Shown here one piece after another: positions 1 through 9,500 of a DNA stretch of 64,000 nt. The stretch's first letter is position 1, and each line of letters starts with the position of its first letter. The DNA is taken from assembly GCA_963698435.1 (NCBI GenBank), contig CAVOQV010000018.1, positions 568,860 to 632,859 on the forward strand, written 5' to 3'. The position numbers were made by a program, and so were the translations under genes. The DNA is from Sva-07 sp963698435 (GTDB lineage Bacteria; Actinomycetota; Acidimicrobiia; Acidimicrobiales; Ilumatobacteraceae). The notes beneath the pieces are model-generated. The model was not told the origin of the DNA. It saw only the letters and a list, made by a program, of their open reading frames with translations, and did no database searches.

Positions 1-219
1 CGACGCGGCCGTCGATGTCGCCGACTTCTTGCCACGATTGTCGGTCTTGAAGAACCCGGACCCCTTGAACGTGACGCCGACGGGGGTGAAGACCTTCTTC
101 ACGGGCAGGACCTCACCGCTGTCGGGATGGGCGATCTCGGTGAGGTTCTCGTCGTGGAAGCCCTGCTGGACCTCGATGGTCTCGCCGGTGTCGACGAACT
201 TGTAGACGTAGGTTGGCAT
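1..219 (-). CDS. FmdB-like small protein lacking zinc-ribbon cysteines (3' end cut by window)
   Basis: The reading frame from the ATG at 219 begins MPTYVYKFVDTGETIEV and continues with VFTPVGVTFKGSGFFKTD. These are the hallmark start and middle of the FmdB/CxxC_CxxC_SSSS family, short proteins whose function is not firmly known. Normal members carry two CxxC pairs that bind zinc. No cysteine is present in the 73 residues visible here, so the zinc ribbon is lost while the rest of the fold signature is kept. The gene diverges from galU with only 27 bp between the two start codons. A TATCCT element on the minus strand (235-230) lies 10 nt before the ATG. The C-terminus lies outside the window. 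Family assignment is good; biochemical function is unknown. Confidence 0.75.
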   Translation of the reverse strand, partial: MPTYVYKFVDTGETIEVQQGFHDENLTEIAHPDSGEVLPVKKVFTPVGVTFKGSGFFKTDNRGKKSATSTAAS

Positions 220-229
220 CGAGCACAGA

Positions 230-239
230 AGGATATCGT
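230..239. promoter_or_regulatory. Overlapping divergent -10 elements, FmdB-like gene and galU
   Basis: TATCGT at 234-239 (plus) lies 7 nt before the galU ATG. TATCCT on the minus strand at 235-230 lies 10 nt before the FmdB-like ATG. The two hexamers share two base pairs, so polymerase could probably serve only one direction at a time. The galU arrangement fits a leaderless transcript. No clear -35 boxes are visible. Confidence 0.4.
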
Positions 240-246
240 CCGTCCC

Positions 247-1113
247 ATGCAGGTACGCAGTGCTGTCATCCCCGCGGCTGGTCTCGGGACCCGATTCCTC
301 CCCGCCACCAAGGCGGTTCCGAAGGAGTTGTTCCCGATCGGGGACCAGCCGGCAATCCAGATCGTGATCGACGAGGCCCTCGGCGCAGGATGTGATCACA
401 TCGTGGTGGTGAGCAGCCGGTCGAAGCCGGCGATCGACGCGTACTTCGCCCCCGACGAGGCGCTGCTCGACGCGCTCGAGGCCAAGGGCAAGACCGCCAC
501 CGCGGAGCGGTTGCGGGCGATCGGCCGTGATTGGCGGGTCGACATCGTCTACCAGGACGACCCGAAGGGACTGGGGCACGCCGTCGGATGTGCTCGTGAA
601 GCGGTCGGCAACGAGCCCTTCGCGGTGTTGCTCCCCGACGAGCTGATGTCGAGTTCCGCCGTGCTCGCACAGATGAACGGGGTGTGCGCCGCGACCGAGG
701 GCAGCGTGGTCGCGGTCGTCAACGTGCCTCGCGAGCAGGTCAGCTCCTACGGCGTCATCGACCCGGCGGGCGAGTTGACGCACGATGGCGTGATCCCGGT
801 ACGCGACCTGGTCGAGAAGCCGTCGGCCGACGAGGCCCCGAGCAACTTCATCCTCACCGGCCGCTACGTGCTCACCGCTGATGCGTGGGGCGAGATCGAG
901 GCGCTCCGGCCCGGGAGCGGGGGCGAGCTGCAGTTGACCGACGCCCTGCGGGCCCAGGCTGCCAGGGCGCCGTTCCATGCGGTCGTCGCCGACGAGAGCC
1001 GTCTCGACACGGGGACGCCGCTGGGGTTCCTCACGGCGTCGATCGAACTCGGCTTGGCGAACCCCGAACTCGGTGCCGACCTGCGCGAGTTCCTCCGCCG
1101 CCTCCACATCTGA
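247..1113 (+). CDS. galU: UTP--glucose-1-phosphate uridylyltransferase
   Basis: The product is a 288-residue nucleotidyltransferase that makes UDP-glucose from UTP and glucose-1-phosphate in the cytoplasm, supplying cell-envelope and storage glycan synthesis. The N-terminus has the Rossmann-like nucleotide-binding signature AAGLGTRFLPATKAVPKE (residues 10-27). Further GalU signatures are LPDELM, the VEKP loop near residue 190 and RLDTGTPLGF near the C-terminus. Length is normal for the family. An upstream in-frame start at 127 would run into the FmdB-like gene on the other strand. The ATG at 247 starts exactly at the conserved N-terminus and has a TANNNT element 7 nt upstream. It stands alone, followed by a convergent gene. 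Confidence 0.95.
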   Translation: MQVRSAVIPAAGLGTRFLPATKAVPKELFPIGDQPAIQIVIDEALGAGCDHIVVVSSRSKPAIDAYFAPDEALLDALEAKGKTATAERLRAIGRDWRVDIVYQDDPKGLGHAVGCAREAVGNEPFAVLLPDELMSSSAVLAQMNGVCAATEGSVVAVVNVPREQVSSYGVIDPAGELTHDGVIPVRDLVEKPSADEAPSNFILTGRYVLTADAWGEIEALRPGSGGELQLTDALRAQAARAPFHAVVADESRLDTGTPLGFLTASIELGLANPELGADLREFLRRLHI

Positions 1114-1131
1114 CCGGTCGTCGCGAGCCCG

Positions 1132-1689
1132 TCAGAGGCGGCGGTAGGCGTCGGGCGCGTCGTGGACGAGGCCGTACTCGTCGACGTCGAACTCGATGAT
1201 CTCGCCGCTGTCGAGGATCGTTCGGCGGAATCGGCGGGGCGTCAGCCGCTCGAATCGTTGACCGACGGGGACGACGCCGAGGGTCTCGACGTCGATCGCC
1301 GCAGTGGTCACCAGCGCGTCGGCGCCCACCTCGAGCGCCAACCGTCGGATGGGGACCGACGTCGTGAACGGGGTGATGTCCAGGTCGATGTCGGTGCATC
1401 CGGCCAGGTCGTGACGGTGGGCGCCGTTCATCTCGCCCCACCTGCCGGTGCCATCGGCGCCGAGCCACAGATCGGGCTCGTCGAGGTCGCGGAAGAGGAG
1501 GAACTGACGGACCTGCCAGGTCGCTGAGAGCCGCAGCACGTAGGTGACCGCCTCGCGTCCGACCTCGCCGGTGGCGGTCCAACCCTCGTTCTCCCAGCGA
1601 AGCGTCAGCGTCTCGAGATGCTCGTGGTCCCACGTGCGCCACCGGGCGGTGTAGCCGTCGGAAGGAAAGGCGGTGAGCACGTCGGACAC
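1132..1689 (-). CDS. Putative glycolipid-binding protein (PF06475 / DUF1089 type)
   Basis: From a GTG at 1689 the frame encodes about 185 residues. ARWRTWDHEHLETLTLRWE opens the domain, followed by TWQVRQFLLF, GCTDIDLDITPFTTSVPIRR and a C-terminal Q-R-F-E-R-L stretch leading to GLVHDAP. This order of W/H-E, W-x-V-R, GCxDxDxxxTPFT and Y/F-x-x-L blocks is that of the putative glycolipid-binding family, whose activity is inferred from structure rather than proven. The frame stays open upstream, but that part is arginine-rich noncoding-like sequence, so the start was placed at GTG 1689 (GTG 1680 is an alternative). It converges on galU with 18 bp between stop codons. No signal peptide is seen, so it is probably cytoplasmic. 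Confidence 0.7.
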   Translation of the reverse strand: MSDVLTAFPSDGYTARWRTWDHEHLETLTLRWENEGWTATGEVGREAVTYVLRLSATWQVRQFLLFRDLDEPDLWLGADGTGRWGEMNGAHRHDLAGCTDIDLDITPFTTSVPIRRLALEVGADALVTTAAIDVETLGVVPVGQRFERLTPRRFRRTILDSGEIIEFDVDEYGLVHDAPDAYRRL

Positions 1690-1752
1690 GATCGACCACG
1701 CTAGAGGCAACGACCCCAGCTGTCCGCCGCGACGTGTCGGCGCCGTGCATGC

Positions 1753-1782
1753 GCACCCGGACCATGCACCCGGACCATGCAC
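1753..1782. repeat. Short tandem repeat, 13-bp unit
   Basis: The unit GCACCCGGACCAT occurs twice in perfect tandem (1753-1765, 1766-1778) followed by a partial GCAC. It lies in the 148-bp spacer between the divergent glycolipid-binding gene and moeA. It may be a local slippage duplication or a regulator site; nothing distinguishes these. Confidence 0.5.
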
Positions 1783-1825
1783 TGGGAACCAGGCGTACGC
1801 GGGGACGGGTGGCTGAGCGTTGCGG

Positions 1826-1831
1826 TACCTT
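1826..1831 (+). promoter_or_regulatory. -10 element, leaderless moeA
   Basis: TACCTT lies 6 nt before the GTG at 1838. This spacing puts the expected transcription start at the start codon itself and was used to prefer GTG 1838 over the in-frame TTG at 1820. Confidence 0.45.
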
Positions 1832-1837
1832 GCCTGC

Positions 1838-3046
1838 GTGACACCGTTGGAAGACGCCCAGGCGTTCGTGCTCGAATCCTGTCCGCCACTCGGCGCCGTC
1901 GACCTCGATCGCATCGAAACGGCCGGGCTGGTGCTCGCGAGGGCGGTCGTCGCCACCGAGGTCGTCCCGCCGTTCGACAACACCGCCGTTGACGGCTACG
2001 CGGTGCGTTCGGAGGACGTGGCGAGCGTCCCCGTCGAGTTGCGGGTGGTCGGTGAGCTCGCCGCAGGAGCCTCACCGACGGTCCGCGTGCGCCCAGGCGA
2101 GGCGATCAGGATCATGACCGGCGCGCCGATGCCGGACGGGGCGGACGCCGTCGTCATGGTCGAGGACTCCGAACGGGTCGGCGACGACGCCGTGCGCCTT
2201 GCGCGGTCGGTCCCTGCAGGCGCAGCAATCCGGCGCGCCGGTGACGACGTACGGATCGGCGACGAGCTGTTCGCTGCCGGAACGACGATCACGCCGGCCG
2301 TCGAGGCCGTGCTCGCCAGCGTGAACGCCGCCCGGGTCCGGGTGCATCGACGTGCACGCGTTGCCGTGTTGTCCACGGGCGACGAACTCGTCGACGACGG
2401 CTCGCCGTTGCAGATCGGCCAGATCCGCGAGAGCAACAAGACGATGCTCGCGGCGTTGTTGACCGAAGCGGGCTGCGAGGTCGTCGATCTCGGCGTCGTG
2501 CGAGACGACGAAACCGAACTCGAGCGCGTGTTGCGCGACGCATCGGTCGACTGCGATGCCATCGTGTCGAGCGGTGGCGTGTCGATGGGCGACTACGACG
2601 TCGTGAAGGCCGTCCTCGGTCGGATCGCCGAGATGACGTGGATGCAGATCGCGATCAAGCCGGCCAAGCCGTTCGCCTTCGGACGTCTGGACGGCACCCC
2701 GATCTTCGGGCTGCCCGGCAATCCGGTGAGTTCGCTCGTGAGCTTCGAGCTGCTCGCTCGGCCTGCGTTGCGGCGGATGATGGGACATCGTCGGTTGACG
2801 AGGGTCAGCATCGTCGCGGTCGCCGACGAACCGCTCGACCGTCACCCGGACGGCAAGGTCCACTTCATGAGGGTCAACGGTGAGTTCGGCGACGACGGCC
2901 GCTACCACGTGCGCCCGGTCGGCGCCCAGGGCAGTCACCAGCTCGCTGCGACCGCCCTTGCGGACGCGATGGCGGTCGTCCCCGACGGCGACGGCATCGC
3001 GGCCGGCGCCGACGTCGCGGTGCTCTTGCTCCACGGCGACGTCTGA
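1838..3046 (+). CDS. moeA: Molybdopterin molybdenumtransferase MoeA
   Basis: The 402-residue product inserts molybdate into adenylated molybdopterin, the last step of basic Moco synthesis, in the cytoplasm. The N-terminal MoeA domain shows PFDNTAVDGYAVR near residue 50 and RIMTGAPMPDGADAVVM near residue 95. The central MoCF-binding domain shows STGDEL, GQIRESN and SSGGVSMGDYD. GLPGNPVSSLVSFE follows, then the MoeA C-terminal beta domain. All family blocks are present at normal length. It is followed after 77 bp by moaA on the same strand, and moaC lies 2 kb further, so this end of the window is a Moco synthesis cluster. Moco demand is plausibly explained by molybdo-hydroxylases, whose accessory genes lie at 45.8-51.5 kb. 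Confidence 0.95.
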   Translation: MTPLEDAQAFVLESCPPLGAVDLDRIETAGLVLARAVVATEVVPPFDNTAVDGYAVRSEDVASVPVELRVVGELAAGASPTVRVRPGEAIRIMTGAPMPDGADAVVMVEDSERVGDDAVRLARSVPAGAAIRRAGDDVRIGDELFAAGTTITPAVEAVLASVNAARVRVHRRARVAVLSTGDELVDDGSPLQIGQIRESNKTMLAALLTEAGCEVVDLGVVRDDETELERVLRDASVDCDAIVSSGGVSMGDYDVVKAVLGRIAEMTWMQIAIKPAKPFAFGRLDGTPIFGLPGNPVSSLVSFELLARPALRRMMGHRRLTRVSIVAVADEPLDRHPDGKVHFMRVNGEFGDDGRYHVRPVGAQGSHQLAATALADAMAVVPDGDGIAAGADVAVLLLHGDV

Positions 3047-3111
3047 CGGTCCTCCCGGCCCCGTCCCCGCCCGGACCGTGCTCGAACGGCGCGGCGGGCC
3101 GGCCCGCTCAA

Positions 3112-3117
3112 TAGGCT
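3112..3117 (+). promoter_or_regulatory. -10 element, leaderless moaA
   Basis: TAGGCT lies 6 nt before the moaA ATG at 3124, with no Shine-Dalgarno sequence between. moaA therefore seems to have its own leaderless promoter although it follows moeA. Confidence 0.45.
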
Positions 3118-3123
3118 GAGGCG

Positions 3124-4146
<1,023 letters not shown>

Positions 4147-4158
4147 TCAACGCTGGGC

Positions 4159-4191
4159 GATTGCGGCGGGGGTGCGGCCCCAACCGCAATC
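4159..4191. terminator. Hairpin between convergent moaA and the next gene
   Basis: GATTGCGG (4159-4166) pairs perfectly with CCGCAATC (4184-4191), and GGGG/CCCC pairs again inside the loop. It begins 12 bp after the moaA stop and ends 10 bp before the stop of the convergent gene. It has no U-tract, so a role as bidirectional terminator is inferred from position. Confidence 0.55.
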
Positions 4192-4201
4192 ACTGCTGCA
4201 A

Positions 4202-4992
4202 TCACAGTTCGGGAAAGGCGCGGAATCGCTCGGCAACGGCGGTGTCGCCGATGATCTCGACCGGGCCGGCATCGCGACGCCACAGCCACAGCAGGAGGTC
4301 GTTGGCGCGTCCCGCACGGCGGCGTCTCCCTTGGCGTGCTCGCGGCTGAAGGCGATGCCGGACTCGTCGAGGCGGCTCACCAGCCACTCACCGTTCACCC
4401 CGGACCGGGCGTCGGAGCCCGTGTCCGTGCAGTGCAGGTGGACCGTGCCGCCGACGGGCGCAGCGTTCTCGGCGACTCGGCGTGCGGCGAACCAGGTGAG
4501 GTACTCGTCGATGCCGTCGGCGGCCACGGCGACGGGGATGTCGTACGGGATGCCGACCGCGTTGGCAGCATCCCAGCGATGCACGGCGGTCTCCTGGGTC
4601 ATCCGGCGTTCCACCCAGGTCTCGGGCTGGTTCGAGCCGGTCCACGTCCACACCTCGGTGTCGTCGCTCGTGCGTGCCAGTGCCGAGAACATCGCGGTGT
4701 GCGCTGCGGTGACCCAGTCGAGCAGCAGGTCGTCGCCGGGCCGTGTCGGTCTGGGGATCGCCTCGAGGCCACGAGGCGTCGTGATCTTCTCCGAGACGAT
4801 GCGGGCCCAGAAGTTCCAGACGCCTCCGAGATGCCAGGCGAGATCGCCGAGGTTCCAGTCGGGGCACGACGGCACGTGGTGCTCGAACCCGTGGTCGGTC
4901 ACGATCTCGAGGAAGCGAACGGCGTCGGTGCGCAAGTGGGCGTGAGGGTCGTACGGGAGCTCGGCAGGTGACGAGGCGGCGGCGTCGGTCAT
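4202..4992 (-). CDS. Maleylpyruvate isomerase family (mycothiol-dependent type) protein, frameshifted
   Basis: Translation from ATG 4992 gives the N-terminal metal-binding DinB-like domain of this family: PSCPDWNLGDLAWHLGG near residue 45 and ETAVHRWDAANA near residue 135. The C-terminal domain ends GRANDLLLWLWRRD, but in the next frame. The two parts join if one G is restored in the run at 4311-4313 (CCC on the plus strand), giving about 263 residues, normal for the family. As it stands the frame would run on with cysteine-rich nonsense. Members conjugate or isomerise substrates using mycothiol, the actinobacterial thiol, but most are uncharacterised. It diverges from moaC with a 60-bp spacer. 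Probably an indel error rather than a dead gene. Confidence 0.75.
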
Positions 4993-4999
4993 GGCCCCG

Positions 5000-5005
5000 A
5001 CGGTA
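5000..5005 (-). promoter_or_regulatory. -10 element, leaderless maleylpyruvate-isomerase-family gene
   Basis: On the minus strand TACCGT lies 7 nt upstream of the ATG at 4992, matching the leaderless pattern seen repeatedly in this window. Confidence 0.4.
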
Positions 5006-5052
5006 CCCCGGCCGGGAGGGAGCCCGCATGCCCGGCTAACGTGCGGGGCCAC

Positions 5053-5568
5053 ATGAGCGATCTCTCCTTCACCCATCTCGACCCGCTCGGCCGCGCCCGG
5101 ATGGTCGATGTCACCCCCAAGGAGCCCACCCATCGCCGTGCGGTCGCCCGCTGCAAGGTCTTCATGAAGCCCGAGACCACCGCGGCGATCGCCAACCGCG
5201 AGGTGAAGAAGGGCGACGTGCTGTCCGTGGCGCGGGTCGCCGGGATCCAGGCCGCGAAGCGCACCTCCGACATGATCCCCCTCTGTCACCCACTGTTGGT
5301 CGGGGCGGTCTCGATCAACTTCGAGATCGGCGACGACTTCGTGGCGATCGAGGTGCACGTCGACACTGTCGATCGCACCGGCGTCGAGATGGAGGCGCTC
5401 CACGCGTGCAGCACCGCAGCGCTCACCGTGTACGACATGTGCAAGTCGGCCGACCGCGGGATGGTGATCGGCGAGCTCGCGCTGTGGGAGAAGACCGGTG
5501 GGCGATCGGGTGTCTACCGTCGAGGAGACGGCGCCGTCGAGAGCGACGGCGCCGGACCGGCGACGTGA
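5053..5568 (+). CDS. moaC: Cyclic pyranopterin monophosphate synthase MoaC
   Basis: The 171-residue enzyme rearranges the MoaA product 3',8-cyclo-GTP to cyclic pyranopterin monophosphate. Conserved blocks are MVDVTPKEPTHRRAVA near the N-terminus, the core SDMIPLCHPL near residue 75, and GVEMEALHACSTAALTVYD near residue 115, which forms the active site. The length is slightly above the usual 160 because of a short acidic tail. The ATG at 5053 was chosen. An in-frame GTG at 5041 would add four residues and overlap a possible -10 (TAACGT 5037-5042). It belongs to the Moco gene group with moeA and moaA, although the gene on its left runs the other way. Confidence 0.95.
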   Translation: MSDLSFTHLDPLGRARMVDVTPKEPTHRRAVARCKVFMKPETTAAIANREVKKGDVLSVARVAGIQAAKRTSDMIPLCHPLLVGAVSINFEIGDDFVAIEVHVDTVDRTGVEMEALHACSTAALTVYDMCKSADRGMVIGELALWEKTGGRSGVYRRGDGAVESDGAGPAT

Positions 5569-5586
5569 CCGACGTCTCACCGATGA

Positions 5587-5628
5587 TTGCACCCATCGTC
5601 ACAATCGTCGTAGAATCGTCATACGACG
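5587..5628 (+). promoter_or_regulatory. Sigma70-like promoter with overlapping inverted repeat
   Basis: TTGCAC (5587-5592) and TAGAAT (5611-5616) are separated by 18 bp. CGTCGTA (5606-5612) and TACGACG (5622-5628) form an inverted repeat overlapping the -10 box, a likely operator position. It would drive the membrane protein gene at 5703, leaving a leader of about 80 nt. Confidence 0.5.
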
Positions 5629-5702
5629 GTCCGATCAGTCGGATCCCACGGCTCTCTGCATCGATGCACTCCACGCTGACACCACCGACCCGACCCTGAC
5701 TC

Positions 5703-6318
5703 ATGGCCCAACTCGTTCTCCTCGTCGTCGCCGCCGCATGGGCGGCGGTCCTGATCCCGCCGATGCTGCGTTCGCGCGTGGACAACCGGCCCAACTCGTC
5801 CGTCACCGATTTCCGCCGCCAGCTGAGCACGCTGCAGAGCACGTCGAACCCACGCATGCGCACGATCGGCCGCCCGCTGGCGCCGTCGCCCCTGCAGCGT
5901 CCCGCCGCGGCCGGCCGTCCAGGTCATCCACACCATCGTCAGGCAGCGGTGCACGGTTCGACCGCCACCCGCCAGCGGTCGTCCGCACCTCGGCAACCCG
6001 ATCGCCCCGGTCAGGCCACGTTCCGCACGCACGGCAGCAGCGAGCCGGCACACCGTCAGACGCACATGGAACGTCCACATCGCTCGTCCGGCGCCGACCC
6101 ACGCTCCGACGTGCGTCGCCGCCGCAGCAACGTGTTGTTCATGCTCGTGATCACCACGGCCTGCACGCTGTTCCTCGCCGCCACGACCTCGTCGACCGTG
6201 CTGCTGTACGTCTTCGCGTCTGTCGTTCCTGGCACTGTGCGGGTACGTGTACCTCCTCTCCCAGCTGCGCCAACGCGAAGCGTCCGGCTGGGGAGACGGC
6301 TGGCTCGAACAGCGCTGA
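5703..6318 (+). CDS. Two-helix membrane protein with positively charged linker, frameshifted
   Basis: The N-terminus is a hydrophobic helix (residues 2-21, AQLVLLVVAAAWAAVLIPPM). A histidine-, arginine- and proline-rich linker of about 120 residues follows, then a second hydrophobic stretch (NVLFMLVITTACTLFLAA). After LLYVFA the frame loses sense. One base removed near 6219 restores LSFLALCGYVYLLSQLRQRE and a stop at 6318, giving a third hydrophobic segment and a charged tail (about 205 residues). The restored architecture resembles conserved actinobacterial membrane proteins of unknown function. I do not recognise a named family. It lies just upstream of tRNA-Ala on the same strand. Single-base error is the likely cause of the break. 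Confidence 0.6.
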
Positions 6319-6360
6319 TCGATCTGTCGATCGTCGGCGCTGACTGGCAACGTCGGCCGC

Positions 6361-6366
6361 TACACT
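6361..6366 (+). promoter_or_regulatory. -10 element upstream of tRNA-Ala
   Basis: TACACT ends 13 nt before the 5' end of the tRNA, consistent with its own promoter. No convincing -35 is seen. Confidence 0.35.
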
Positions 6367-6379
6367 CCCGGGAGCCTTT

Positions 6380-6452
6380 GGGGCTATAGCTCAGTTGGTA
6401 GAGCGCGTCGTTCGCAATGACGAGGTCAAGGGTTCGATTCCCTTTAGCTCCA
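6380..6452 (+). tRNA. tRNA-Ala (anticodon CGC)
   Basis: A complete 73-nt cloverleaf can be folded. The acceptor GGGGCTA pairs with TAGCTCC, D-stem GCTC pairs with GAGC, and the anticodon stem CGTCG/TGACG encloses the loop TTCGCAA (anticodon CGC, reading GCG). The T-stem AAGGG/CCCTT encloses TTCGATT. The third acceptor pair is G3:U70, the main identity element for alanyl-tRNA synthetase. The discriminator base is A and the CCA end is not encoded. Confidence 0.95.
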
Positions 6453-6551
6453 CACGTTCGCCGTCGGCGGCGAACGCCGGTCGTCGGGACCTGACCGTCA
6501 CGACCCGACCGTCACGACCCGACCAGCACGACACCGACCATCACGCCGGCC

Positions 6552-9500
6552 TCAGTGCTGACCTGCAGCATGGCCGTCCCGTCGCCGCGTACGGGCCGTG
6601 ATCAGGAGGAACCCTCCGATTGCGAACGCACCGAGGGCGAACTGCACGAGGGGAGTCGGATTCCCACCCGTCGAGGGCAGGTCCGATGCGGGCGGAGCTG
6701 TTGTCGTGGGGGTCGAGGCCGGGATCGGCAGTGGCGTGGGCGTCTGTGGAAGCTCTGCGGCCACCGAGAAGCTCGCAGACGAGCTGTTGTTGGTGACCGA
6801 GATCTCGCGGCCACCCGCTGACACACTGGCGGTGTTCGTGATGATCGTTCCGGCGGTTGCAGTGATCCGCGTCGTCACCTCGATGGTGCTCGACATCCCG
6901 CCGGCCAACGGGTCGGCGTGGGTACAGGTGACCACCTGCCCGACTGCGCCGCACGTCCACCCCGATCCCGACGCCGACACGAATGACAGACCGGCAGGGA
7001 GTTCGTCGACGACCTGGACATTCCCGGGAGTTCCGGTGGTTCCGTTGTTGGCGGCGGTCAACGTCCACACCGTCGTGCTGTCGTTGCCGCCAGCAACTCC
7101 AGCGCGCTTGGTGAGCGCGAGGTCGTACGGCTCGGGCGGCGTCGTTGCGAGACCGACGTCGGCGGTGTCGACGTTCGCCCCTGGCACCACGGTGACGACC
7201 GGTGCGGTCGTGGTCACGTCGAACCCGGCGGGCGGTGTTGCCACGACGCGGTAGGCGCCGGGTGCGACCGCCGTGAAGACGTAGTTGCCGTCGCCTGACG
7301 TTGTCGTCGTGGCAACCGTTGTCTCGTACTGGCCGTCGCCGTCGGTGTCGGAGAGCAGCGTCACCGTGACACCGTTCGTCCCCGGTTCGGTCGGGTCCTG
7401 CACACCGTTGCCGTTGCCGTCGAGCCACACACGGTCACCGACCGTGCCCGGCTGTGGTGATGCGGTGGCGAGTCCGAAGTCGGCGACGTCGACGGCCTGG
7501 CCGGCGATGAGGTCGACGTCGATGGCGACGGGAGTGGTCGACGATCGGCCCGCCGGCATGGTGACGACTGCGCGATACGCACCGGGTGCGAGGTTCGCGA
7601 ACCCATAGGCGCCGTCTCCGTCGGTGACCGCCGACGTCACCGACGTCTCGAAGAGCCCGTCGCCGTCGACGTCTCGGCGCAGCGTGACCGTGACCCCCGG
7701 GACCCCGAGCTCACCCGTGTCGAACATTCCGTCGCCGTCGGCATCGTTCCAGACGAGGTCGCCGATCGATGCCGACTCGTTCGACGTGTCGCCGAGACCG
7801 AAGTCCGCTGTGTCGACACTCGACCCTGCGGTGAGAGCGACGGCGTGGGAGGTGGCCGTGGTCGGGAAGCGGCCCGCCGGCGGCGCGATCGAGATCTGGT
7901 AGCTGCCCGGCCGTAGGTTCGCGAAGCCGTAGCTGCCGTCGGGACCGCTGAGTTGCGTGCTCACCGTCGATTCGAAGATGCCGTCGCCGTCGGTGTCGGC
8001 ACGCAGCGTCACGGACACACCGGGGATCCCGGCTTCGCCTGCGTCGAAGATGCCGTCGCCGTCGGCGTCGTTCCAGACGAGGTCGCCGATCGAACCTGGT
8101 GCAGCGGTCACCGGCTGGAGGCCGAAGTCTGCGGTGAGTACCTCGTCACCGTTGTCGGCGACGACATCGACCGTGGCCGGTGTCGTCGAGGTGAGACCGG
8201 TCGGGGCGGTCAGCGCGACCTGATAGCTGCCACCGGCGAGTTGGTCGAACCGGTAGGTTCCGGTGCCCGACGTGCGAGTGGTCGCCAACGTGGTCTCGAA
8301 GGTTCCATCGAGGTCGACGTCGCGGAGGAGGACGACCTCGACGCCGCCGAGCCCGACCTCGTCGATGTCCTGGATGCCGTCGCCGTCGGTGTCGGCAAAC
8401 ACCGTGTCACCGATCGCGTTCGTTCCGTCGTACCCGAAGTCGAGGTCGTCGCGGCGTTCGCCGACGGCGAGGACGGCAGCCGCTCGGTTGTCGTTGGCCC
8501 CGTCGGGGTCGATCGTGTTCACGAGTCCGGCTGGCAGCGTCGATCCATCGACCGATACCGTGAAGTTGCCGGCGGGGAGGTTCGAGAAGCGGTAGTTCCC
8601 GAACTGGTCGGTGACGGTCGTGGTGACGGTGTCGTCCGAGGACGAGACGCCATCGGGACCGAGCCATGTGAGTGACACCGAGACCCCGTCGATCCCTTCG
8701 TCTGAGGAGGGCGACCTGCTGCCGTCGGTGTCGGCGAAGATGGTGTCGCCGATGATGCCGGATCCGGTGTACGCGAAGTCCGCGTCGTCGACCGCCTGGC
8801 CACCGGCGAGCGTCAAGGTGGTCGTGTGTGCCGAACCGACCCCGTCTCGATCTCGGGTCGCCGTGGTGATGCCGTGAGGCAGCGTCGTGGAGTCCACGGT
8901 GATCGTGTGGTCACCGTACGGCAGACCGGCGAGCGCCCAGGCGCCTGTCGAGTCGGTCGTGGCGGTGTAGGTCACGTCGCTTCCGCCGTCCGGGTTGGCC
9001 CAGACGGCACGGACGACCACGCCGGCGAGCCCCGGTTCGTCACCGTCACGGGTGAAGTCGTTGTTGCGGTCGAACCAGACGGTGTCGCCGAGTGATGCGC
9101 CCGTCGTTGCGATCGCTGCATCGGCTTGGTCGTCCTCGGTCGAGATGCCGTTGTTCGGCGTCGAGTCGACATCGGGAGTCGTCGACGACGTGAGCTCGGC
9201 GGTTGTCGAGATGGTGCCGGGTGCCATGACGCGGGCGGTGATCGTGAGCGTGGCTGCGCCACCGCTCGCGAGGTCGCCGACCGTCCACACCCCGGTGACG
9301 GGGTCGTACGCGCCGACGGACGGGGTCGAATCGATGAACACCAGGCCGACGGGCAGCTGATCGGTGATCGAGACGCCTGACGTGGCGTTGGGGCCGTCGT
9401 TGCGGGTGGTCACCGTGAATTCGACCAGATCGCCGACGTGGGTGGGGGCCGCCGCGACGACGTTGGTGACCGAGACGTCCGACAGTGCCGGTGCCGAGGC

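Noticed and set aside
5053..5592. Minus-strand extension of the maleylpyruvate-isomerase-family gene across moaC
   Set aside because: The frame is open but antisense to moaC. The conserved N-terminus starts at 4992 with its own -10 element.
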